A stretch of DNA of 16,334 nt. Source: Saprospiraceae bacterium (lineage in GTDB: Bacteria > Bacteroidota > Bacteroidia > Chitinophagales > Saprospiraceae). This document shows positions 5,905-12,485 of this stretch, piece after piece. The translations under genes and the position numbers were made by a program. The notes under the pieces were generated by a model. It did no database searches and was not told where the DNA came from. It saw only the letters and a list, made by a program, of their open reading frames with translations. The stretch is taken from the NCBI GenBank assembly GCA_007125435.1, contig SLDF01000348.1, positions 1 through 16,334 on the forward strand. The letters run 5' to 3'. The stretch's first letter is position 1. The number at the start of each line of letters is the position of its first letter.

Positions 5905-8358
5905 ATGAAAATACTAAAGTTTGGAGGTACATCTGTAGGTAGCCATGACGCGATAAGAGCCATGCTTGATGTTTGTGCCTCTACCTATATCGATCAAAAG
6001 CCATTTATAGCTGTGGTATCTGCGCAGTCAGGTGTTACTAATCAATTACAATCCATGGCTAGGCTTGCCGCTGATGGCGATGAAGCTTACATTGATCTTC
6101 TAAAGGAGTTAGAAAAAAGGCACTTTTCCTACATTGAGCAAAATCTGAAGGGTCAGCATCAGAGCAATGCCTTCCTTAGTATTAAGAAAATGCTGAATGA
6201 TCTGGAAGATATCTTATACGGTGTGTCGCTCTTGCGCGAGTGCTCTAAACGAGCTATGGATTACATCATCAGCCACGGTGAAAGGCTGAATGCAACATTG
6301 CTCACTTTTCTTGCTCAGGACAAAGGGCTCCCTGCATCATTTTTTGATACGCGCGATATAATAAAAACGGATAGTAAGCACGGTTATGCTACTGTAGACT
6401 TTGAAACCACCAATCAAAATATTAAGCGTGTATTTAGCGACTTCAAAGGTATAGGGATTGCAACCGGCTTTATAGCCAGTAATCAGAGAGGGATTACTAC
6501 TACTTTAGGTAGGGGAGGTTCTGATTATACAGCTTCAATTTTAGGCGCCGGCATGGATGCTGATGTGATCGAGATATGGACAGACGTGAATGGTGTCATG
6601 ACAGCAGACCCAAGAAAGGTAAAAGACGCATACAGCTTACCTTCTTTATCCTATGAAGAGGCTATGGAATTGTCTCACTTTGGTGCAAAGGTCATATACC
6701 CACCGACTTTAAAGCCTGCTTTTCAAAAGAAAATCCCTATCTGCATACGAAATACGTTTAACCCTGCTTTCCCTGGTACTTTGATCAATGATAGATCTGA
6801 GACCATCCAGGACGAAATCGTCAAGGGACTTACATCGATTAACGATATTCACCTTATTAATATTCAAGGCGCCGGCATGGTCGGTGTGAGTGGTACGTCA
6901 GCCAGAGTATTCGATGCCTTAGGTAAGTCAGAGATTAATGTTGTGATGATCACACAAGCATCATCTGAGCATACCATTTGCTTAGCTGTAAATCCTGAGC
7001 ACTCAGAAGCAGCAAAATCTGCTCTAGAAAAGCACTTTAAGTATGAATTAGCAGATGGCACTTTAGACCCCATCATCGTTGAGCCTAATCATTCAATAAT
7101 TGCTCTCATTGGCGATCAAATGCGCAATCATCCTGGAATCGCCGGGAAAATGTTCAGCGCTCTAGCCGTTAACGGCGTCAATATCAGAGCCATAGCGCAG
7201 GGGTCTTCAGAGCGTAATATCTCCGTTGTGATCGAACAAAAACAAGTGGTCAGAGGACTAAATGCACTTCACGATAGATTTTTCATGAAGGATACTCAGA
7301 CTATCAACATGTTTATGGTAGGGCAGGGCCTTGTCGGAAAATCGCTATTACAACAAATGCAAGATCAGCATGAATACCTTAAAGAGCATAGACGTATCAA
7401 GCTGAATATTGTGGGTCTCATTAATCGATCTAAGATGGTCATACATCCTGATGGCATTCCTATCGATCAATGGAAAAGCTTTCTGGAAAACAGTTTGGAA
7501 ACCGCTGATCTGGAATCATTCATTGATAAAATGAAGGGTATCAATATGCCCAATACCGTTTTTATCGATAATACTGCAAATGTGGCAATAGTTGATTACT
7601 ATGAGGACATTCTCCAATCCAATGTACACATTGTCACACCTAACAAGATGGCGACCTCCAGCACTTATGAAGTATACACCCGGTTAAAACAATTGGCTAC
7701 AGATAAGAACATTCTGTTTTTGTACGAGACTAATGTCGGCGCAGGTTTACCTGTTATCAGTACGCTGAGGGATTTAATCCAAAGTGGAGACGAGGTGTTA
7801 AAGATTGAAGGTGTATTCTCCGGGACATTATCTTATATTTTTAATAAATATAATGCAGAGCAGTCTCTGGCATCCATAGTAAAACAAGCACAAGACCTCG
7901 GCTATACTGAGCCTGATCCCAGAGAAGACTTGTCAGGTAATGATGTAGCGAGGAAGTTGCTGATTCTATCCAGAGAGGCTGGACACGCTTTAGAGGCTGA
8001 TGATATCGAGATGACACCTTTATTATCAGAGGCATGTATGAATGCAGAAAGTGTATCTGCATTTTACGACCTATTGGAGAATGAGGAGCCTCACTTTGCA
8101 GGTCTATACCGGAATGCACATTCAAACCACAAGAAACTGCGGGTGATAGCAAGCCTGGAGAATGGTAAAGCTAAGGTAGAGTTAAAAGCATGTGAAGAAA
8201 GCTCGCCATTTTACGGTCTTAATGGCTCTGACAATATGATTGCTTATACGACGAGAAGGTATAACGAACAGCCACTGGTCGTAAGAGGTCCGGGTGCCGG
8301 CGCAGATGTGACAGCTGCCGGTGTTTTTTCTGATATCATTAGAACATCAAAACGATAA
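5905..8358 (+). CDS. thrA: Bifunctional aspartokinase / homoserine dehydrogenase I
   Basis: This 817-aa fusion (E. coli ThrA is 820 aa) catalyses ATP-dependent phosphorylation of aspartate and the NAD(P)H-dependent reduction of aspartate semialdehyde to homoserine. The kinase part (about 1-295) opens with KFGGTSVG (5-12) and has GRGGSDYT (202-209) and WTDVNGVMTADPR (225-237). Two ACT segments follow at about 310-362 and 398-445, the usual site of threonine feedback inhibition. The dehydrogenase part (about 467-817) has the nucleotide-binding MVGQGLVGKS (471-480), VTPNK (577-581), ETNVGAGLP (608-616) and DLSGNDVARK (675-684) with catalytic Lys684. It is first in thrABC; thrB follows after 4 nt. 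The first ATG matching the family N-terminus, MKILKFGG, was chosen as start. Confidence 0.98.
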   Translation: MKILKFGGTSVGSHDAIRAMLDVCASTYIDQKPFIAVVSAQSGVTNQLQSMARLAADGDEAYIDLLKELEKRHFSYIEQNLKGQHQSNAFLSIKKMLNDLEDILYGVSLLRECSKRAMDYIISHGERLNATLLTFLAQDKGLPASFFDTRDIIKTDSKHGYATVDFETTNQNIKRVFSDFKGIGIATGFIASNQRGITTTLGRGGSDYTASILGAGMDADVIEIWTDVNGVMTADPRKVKDAYSLPSLSYEEAMELSHFGAKVIYPPTLKPAFQKKIPICIRNTFNPAFPGTLINDRSETIQDEIVKGLTSINDIHLINIQGAGMVGVSGTSARVFDALGKSEINVVMITQASSEHTICLAVNPEHSEAAKSALEKHFKYELADGTLDPIIVEPNHSIIALIGDQMRNHPGIAGKMFSALAVNGVNIRAIAQGSSERNISVVIEQKQVVRGLNALHDRFFMKDTQTINMFMVGQGLVGKSLLQQMQDQHEYLKEHRRIKLNIVGLINRSKMVIHPDGIPIDQWKSFLENSLETADLESFIDKMKGINMPNTVFIDNTANVAIVDYYEDILQSNVHIVTPNKMATSSTYEVYTRLKQLATDKNILFLYETNVGAGLPVISTLRDLIQSGDEVLKIEGVFSGTLSYIFNKYNAEQSLASIVKQAQDLGYTEPDPREDLSGNDVARKLLILSREAGHALEADDIEMTPLLSEACMNAESVSAFYDLLENEEPHFAGLYRNAHSNHKKLRVIASLENGKAKVELKACEESSPFYGLNGSDNMIAYTTRRYNEQPLVVRGPGAGADVTAAGVFSDIIRTSKR

Positions 8359-8362
8359 TGGC

Positions 8363-9298
8363 ATGGATAAAATAAGCGCATTTGCACCGGCCACAGTTGC
8401 TAATGTAGCCTGTGGATTTGATGTTCTCGGATTTGCTCTGGATTACCCTGGAGATGAAGTCACTTTGGTCAGAAGAAATGATAATAAAATTATCATAGCA
8501 GACATATCAGGTGATAATAACTTGCTGCCAAAAGAAGTAGAAAAGAATACGGTGTCCTTAGTCATAATGGAGTATTTGAAACATTTGGGTATTTCAGACT
8601 TGGGGCTCGATATTCATCTAAAAAAACAAATGCCCCTCAAAAGTGGTATGGGCAGCAGTGCAGCAAGTTCTGTTGTTGGTGTTTTCGCACTTAATGAAAT
8701 GCTCGGTCATCCATTGCAAACCATAGAGTTACTACCATTTGTCATGAAAGGTGAGGCTTTAGCCTGTGGTGTGGCACACGCTGATAATGTAGCACCTGCC
8801 TTGCTTGGAGGTTTTGTTTTGATAAGAGATCATAAATCTTTGGATATCATTCAGTTGCCAACACCTGATGAGTTGTGGTGCACAGTTATTCATCCTGAGA
8901 TTGAGGTGCAAACAAAAGATGCAAGAAGTATCCTGAGAAAGAGATTGGCCATGCAAGAGGCCGTGGCTCAGTCAGCTAACCTTGGTGGTCTCATATCAGG
9001 ATTATACACAGAGGATTATGACTTGATCGGCAGATCGCTTGTAGATGTCATTGTCGAACCCCAGCGATCCATACTGATTCCTGGTTTTCAAGATGTCAAA
9101 AAAGCATCTTTATCATCAGGAGCACTTGGGTGCAGCATTTCAGGCTCCGGCCCTTCTATTTTTGCCCTATCCAAAGGCAGAGACATCGCTCAAAAAACTG
9201 GCGAAATGATGGGTAAGGTTTTTGGCAACCTTGATGTCGGCTACCAGTTGTTCACATCTAAAGTTAATAAAGTAGGACCAAAAATATTAGACAAATAG
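8363..9298 (+). CDS. thrB: Homoserine kinase (GHMP family)
   Basis: ThrB phosphorylates homoserine on its side-chain oxygen with ATP. From the ATG at 8363 the protein is 311 aa, close to the 310 aa of E. coli ThrB. It begins MDKISAFAPATVANVACGFD, the expected GHMP N-terminus. The phosphate-binding loop is PLKSGMGSSAASS (91-103), and the C-terminal glycine loop is SGSGPSIF (260-267). The frame is open 42 nt further upstream to another ATG at 8321 inside thrA, but those 14 residues are not family-like and would overlap thrA, so 8363 is preferred. The 4-nt gap after the thrA stop suggests translational coupling. Confidence 0.97.
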   Translation: MDKISAFAPATVANVACGFDVLGFALDYPGDEVTLVRRNDNKIIIADISGDNNLLPKEVEKNTVSLVIMEYLKHLGISDLGLDIHLKKQMPLKSGMGSSAASSVVGVFALNEMLGHPLQTIELLPFVMKGEALACGVAHADNVAPALLGGFVLIRDHKSLDIIQLPTPDELWCTVIHPEIEVQTKDARSILRKRLAMQEAVAQSANLGGLISGLYTEDYDLIGRSLVDVIVEPQRSILIPGFQDVKKASLSSGALGCSISGSGPSIFALSKGRDIAQKTGEMMGKVFGNLDVGYQLFTSKVNKVGPKILDK

Positions 9299-9340
9299 AG
9301 ATCACTAGATATTGCCCAATCTATTCAACTCGTAATGCTC

Positions 9341-10642
9341 ATGAAATTATACAGTACAAAAAACTTTCAATCCACATCGGTTAGCTTCGAGGAGGCGCTA
9401 TTTAAGGGTTTACCGGAAGACAATGGTTTATATCTTCCCAAAAGCTGGCCACGATTATCCGATTCGTTCTGGAAAAACATATCGTCCCTGAGTTTTCAGG
9501 AGATTGCATTTCACATGGCCTCTGCACTATTGAAGGATGAAATTGACGAAGCACAGCTTAAGGGCATTATTTATTCAGCACTTGATTTTCCGGTTGTACA
9601 GTCTAGACTGTCTGATAGACTACATTGTTTAGAGCTATACCATGGTCCATCTCTTGCTTTCAAAGATTTTGGTGCAAGATTCATGGCGCATACCATGTCA
9701 CATTTTCTCAAGCGCAATAAGCAAGTTATTAATATTCTAGTCGCCACCAGTGGAGATACTGGTTCTGCAGTAGCGCAGGGTTTCTACAATCTACCGGGTA
9801 TCACGGTCACCATTTTATATCCTTCTGGCAAGGTCAGTCATTTACAAGAATTGCAACTGACGACACTGGGCGGCAATGTCAGAGCCATAGAGGTAGACGG
9901 TACATTCGATGATTGTCAGGCCTTGGTCAAGCAGGCATTTTTGGATAGAGAGCTCAATACGAAGATGAATCTTAGCTCTGCCAATTCGATCAATATAGGA
10001 CGTCTCATACCGCAATCCTTTTATTATGCGGAGTCTTATGCTCGCTTGCAGTCCGCAGGACGCCCCATGGCATTTGTCGTTCCGAGTGGAAACTTTGGTA
10101 ACCTTTGTGGCGGTCTCATTGCTCGTAATTTAGGAATGCCTGTGCATGAATTTATAGCTGCTACCAATATCAATGATGTTGTACCACAGTATTTATCAAC
10201 AGGTATTTACAAAAGCAGACCCTCTGTACCGACTTTGTCTAATGCAATGGATGTTGGTAACCCTAGCAACTTCCCGAGGATGACACAATTTTTTGACAAT
10301 GATCATGAATCAGTTACAAAGGTTGTAAAAGGCTGCACAGCCAATGACGAACAGACCATGTCTACCATTCATGAGATGTATCAACGCTATGGCTACATTG
10401 CCTGTCCCCACACAGCAGTAGCATTGAAATGTGGCACTCTTTTTCACGATAATAATAGTGATACAAATGTTGTCGCCCTTGGCACTGCTCATCCGGCTAA
10501 GTTCAAGGAGACAGTCGACAAGGCCTTACGACAGGATATCGAATTACCCCAGCCACTTCTCGACGTACAGAGCAAAACAAAAGAGGCTACACTCATAGAC
10601 AATGATTATAAGGCCTTTAAAGATTATCTTACCCAGTTATGA
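9341..10642 (+). CDS. thrC: Threonine synthase
   Basis: ThrC is a PLP enzyme that converts O-phosphohomoserine to threonine and phosphate, the last step of the pathway. From the ATG at 9341 it has 433 aa, near the 428 aa of the E. coli enzyme. The PLP lysine is K108 in HGPSLAFKDFG; ATSGDTGSAVA is the phosphate-side loop and VPSGNFGNLCGG binds the PLP phosphate. NAMDVGNPSNFPRM is also characteristic of the family. An in-frame ATG two codons earlier (9335) gives MLMKLY; MKLY at 9341 fits homologues better, but either could be used. The gene is 42 nt after thrB, so it is probably in the same transcript and is the last gene of the operon. Confidence 0.97.
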   Translation: MKLYSTKNFQSTSVSFEEALFKGLPEDNGLYLPKSWPRLSDSFWKNISSLSFQEIAFHMASALLKDEIDEAQLKGIIYSALDFPVVQSRLSDRLHCLELYHGPSLAFKDFGARFMAHTMSHFLKRNKQVINILVATSGDTGSAVAQGFYNLPGITVTILYPSGKVSHLQELQLTTLGGNVRAIEVDGTFDDCQALVKQAFLDRELNTKMNLSSANSINIGRLIPQSFYYAESYARLQSAGRPMAFVVPSGNFGNLCGGLIARNLGMPVHEFIAATNINDVVPQYLSTGIYKSRPSVPTLSNAMDVGNPSNFPRMTQFFDNDHESVTKVVKGCTANDEQTMSTIHEMYQRYGYIACPHTAVALKCGTLFHDNNSDTNVVALGTAHPAKFKETVDKALRQDIELPQPLLDVQSKTKEATLIDNDYKAFKDYLTQL

Positions 10643-10658
10643 GCTAAAAAGTAATGGG

Positions 10659-10681
10659 TTAATAATTAATTTGATTTTTTT
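10659..10681 (+). terminator. Possible weak terminator after thrC
   Basis: An AT-only dyad TTAAT-A-ATTAA (10659-10669) is followed by a run of seven T (about 10675-10681), 17-38 nt after the thrC stop. The stem is weak, so confidence is low. The GC-rich CCCC/GGGG hairpin of the next element begins right after the T run. Confidence 0.25.
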
Positions 10682-10682
10682 A

Positions 10683-10842
10683 GCGTGCCCCCTTACTATC
10701 GTGCGGGGTCGGGCTATCCGCTTGTATTCCTGACTATCTCATGGGCAGTCACAATGCATCTGGTGGCTTCCTCCGGTCGCCCCCACCTACATATTCCTGC
10801 TTGCCATTCGTCAGCCACTCATATCGCTGCTATCCCTCACGC
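10683..10842 (-). ncRNA. GATAG-rich structured intergenic element, possible non-coding RNA or repeat
   Basis: Read on the minus strand, the element runs from GTGAGGGATAGCAGCG (near 10842) to GCGGATAGCCCGACCCC and ends GATAGTAAGGGGGCACGC (10684). It has four GATAG motifs. Three stems are visible: CCCC (10688-10691) with GGGG (10705-10708); GACT with AGTC at 10732-10750; and GGTGG (10762-10766) with CCACC (10783-10787). From memory, blocks with GGGATAG.AGCGG and GCGGATAGCCCGACCC edges and a variable middle recur between genes in Bacteroidota; I cannot confirm this here or name an Rfam family with certainty (Flavo-1 is one to test). It is more GC-rich than its surroundings. Confidence 0.5.
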
Positions 10843-10879
10843 AATAGATGGCTATATATTGAATATTTGGGATCACTTC

Positions 10880-11038
10880 TTTTTTCTGGTAATGCATCAG
10901 CGATGTGTAAGGGTGGCGACGCAGGAGCCAGACTCAGCGCAGCAATAGCGAAGCTGAGGCCGACCGTTTAGGGAGCCCTGGAACGTAGCGACCCGTAACG
11001 CAGTGGAGGGTGATGCCCAAATCGACAAAATGAAATAC
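10880..11038 (+). repeat. Modular GC-rich hairpin repeat, copy A
   Basis: This is the longest copy and the inverted partner of 2603-2752. Four hairpins follow one another. H1: TGGC (10914-10917) with GCCA (10927-10930). H2: CTCAGC (10933-10938) with GCTGAG (10953-10958), interior GCA GC AATA GC GAA. H3: GGC (10958-10960) with GCC (10975-10977), interior CC/GG. H4: ACCC (10991-10994) with GGGT (11008-11011), interior GTA AC GCA GT GGA. In H2 and H4 the interior repeats one plan: a GNA:GNA internal loop, a 2-bp stem and a 3-4-nt loop. No transposase or protein-coding potential is attached. Confidence 0.85.
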
Positions 11039-11250
11039 CCATTCCTCTTAGTCATATTTTTATGAAATACTATACAATAAAATAAAACTCGTTAATTAAG
11101 TATTAACGTTCCGGGTTGAGTGATGAGGTAATAGTTGGCTCCGAAGTATAGCGATCCAAAAGACAGTGGTGGGTGCTTTTCAAACCGATAAGATGAAAGT
11201 CCTAAATATTCATTTGAGTTGAGGACAGTTGTAGGCAATGCTGTTCGAAC

Positions 11251-11910
11251 TTATCTGAGTTCATTCTTTTGGTACCTAACGAAGCCATTGAAAAGTGATA
11301 ATTGTGCTAAAGCATAGGTCCACATGACTATGATACCATTATGGGGAAGACCTGACTTAAATAGTCCCAATGCCAATACGAAATCTGAAATGATAAATAA
11401 CCCCGCTCCTAACAATATCAGTGAATGCTTGTACGCGGTCAGCAAAGCTATAGCGCCCATGGTCAGGATGGTAGAAGCATAGACGATGACAGGAATTAAC
11501 ATGGGTGAATTGTCAGGGACAAGCCATTTGCCTAGCATTACACCTGCCACTGATAATAAGAAAAATATCATCACAAAAAGCTTCATAGATTTTATGGGTC
11601 TGAATGAAATCATCAGCAAGATATAAGCCACGTGAGCAAGTAAAAATGAAAACAAACCAGGCAGGAACAAATTAACCTGTAAAAGAACATCACCGGATAA
11701 TGAAAATATCAAGCCAAGCATATGGTATCGATGAAGTCTCAATGATGAGTAAGGGGCCCATTGGATTAATGTCAGAATAAGAACCGACATTAGTCCTGGC
11801 TTTGCAAAATACCTAAGCACATTGATGTCAAAGTAAATGGCTACTGTATCCAATATTAGAAATAAAATAAAAATAGGTATGTATAGATTTTTACTTGACA
11901 TAGCTGGCAT
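11251..11910 (-). CDS. YhhN/TMEM86-family membrane protein (lysoplasmalogenase-like)
   Basis: A 219-aa, very hydrophobic protein with about seven or eight predicted membrane segments. It carries the spaced signatures of the YhhN family: AKPGL (36-40) in helix 2, FSLSGDVLL (69-77) with the conserved Gly-Asp, GLFSFLLAHVAY (85-96), VYAS and M151 in a middle helix, GAGLFIISD (168-176) and YALAQ (199-203) near the end. The conserved acidic residues D74 and D176 lie in the membrane, as in TMEM86B, which hydrolyses the vinyl-ether bond of lysoplasmalogens; whether this protein does so is unproven. Start ATG at 11910; a second ATG three codons later is possible. It lies 17 nt after the exported-protein gene upstream, so the two are probably co-transcribed. 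Confidence 0.85.
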   Translation of the reverse strand: MPAMSSKNLYIPIFILFLILDTVAIYFDINVLRYFAKPGLMSVLILTLIQWAPYSSLRLHRYHMLGLIFSLSGDVLLQVNLFLPGLFSFLLAHVAYILLMISFRPIKSMKLFVMIFFLLSVAGVMLGKWLVPDNSPMLIPVIVYASTILTMGAIALLTAYKHSLILLGAGLFIISDFVLALGLFKSGLPHNGIIVMWTYALAQLSLFNGFVRYQKNELR

Positions 11911-11927
11911 CTGATGGTGATGATGAT

Positions 11928-12485
11928 TTATTGCCTGACCAGTACACCTGTTTGGAAAATTTGATTGTTAATAATGCCGACTTGTGGGATACCCATTTGT
12001 TCGCCGGTAAATGTAGCTTGTTCATAAGGCCCTGATATCACTTCGACCATGATTTTATCTTCCATCAAGGTATAAAGAAAATATACAAGTGAGCCTTCTA
12101 CGACAAAGCTACTTACTAGCTTTCTGCCAAATAGCTGCATGGGTAATTCTACAGAATTTTGTTCATCAATTTTAAATTTACCCAATTCGCGATCGACAAC
12201 TACGAGGAGATAGTTTCTGATATCAGGTTCCTCTCCGGCGCCCTGGTAAACCATATTGTAGATATAAGTGTGATCTGTTACGGTAGAGTCGATGAATAAA
12301 GACATATTTACCTTCTTAATAAGCCTGTTACCGGAATAAATGTCTAGATTACCTTTCCATTGGCCCATGTAATCATTGGGAAAATTTACCTGGCCAATTG
12401 CATTGTGAGTTTGTACCAAAATAAAACAAAAAATAAGATAAAACGAGTACCTTAGGACTCTATTTCTATAAATGTCTAGCAACAT
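11928..12485 (-). CDS. Small exported protein of unknown function
   Basis: A 185-aa protein with an N-terminal signal-like segment: a basic stretch (RNRVLRY, about 7-13), a hydrophobic core FYLIFCFILV, then cleavage probably near NAIGQ (28-32). The mature part is rich in predicted beta strands and begins FPNDYMGQWKGNLDIY; the GxWxG pattern (41-45) recalls the first strand of lipocalin-like barrels, but this is only a pattern. I do not recognise the family. The only ATG before residue 40 is at 12485, which overlaps the start region of the divergent 989-aa gene by 14 nt. A TAnnTTTG-type box on the minus strand at 12556-12563 (inside that gene) could serve as its promoter. It probably forms an operon with the yhhN-like gene. 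Confidence 0.75.
   Translation of the reverse strand: MLLDIYRNRVLRYSFYLIFCFILVQTHNAIGQVNFPNDYMGQWKGNLDIYSGNRLIKKVNMSLFIDSTVTDHTYIYNMVYQGAGEEPDIRNYLLVVVDRELGKFKIDEQNSVELPMQLFGRKLVSSFVVEGSLVYFLYTLMEDKIMVEVISGPYEQATFTGEQMGIPQVGIINNQIFQTGVLVRQ

Larger units (their letters stand above)
10643..11250. other. Non-coding interval between thrC and the yhhN-like gene
   Basis: The two genes converge here. The left part is AT-rich, then comes a GATAG-rich structured element (10683-10842, minus) and hairpin repeat copy A (10880-11038). Two overlapping open frames of 76-87 codons across 10685-10971 consist of these repeats and have no coding character. The remaining 11039-11250 is AT-rich; I see only weak dyads there and no convincing terminator for either gene. 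Confidence 0.75.

Noticed and set aside
5897..5908. Leader peptide for thrABC (ATG-AAC-ACA-TGA just before thrA)
   Set aside because: It is only three codons with one Thr codon, overlaps the thrA start, and has no attenuator hairpin with a T-tract beside it.
8321..8362. Longer thrB with 14 extra N-terminal residues
   Set aside because: The extension would overlap the end of thrA and is not family-like; the ATG at 8363 gives the standard homoserine kinase N-terminus and length.
10685..10971. Two overlapping open frames of 87 and 76 codons after thrC
   Set aside because: They are made of the GATAG-rich element and hairpin repeat copy A. The latter recurs elsewhere in other frames, so the openness comes from base composition.
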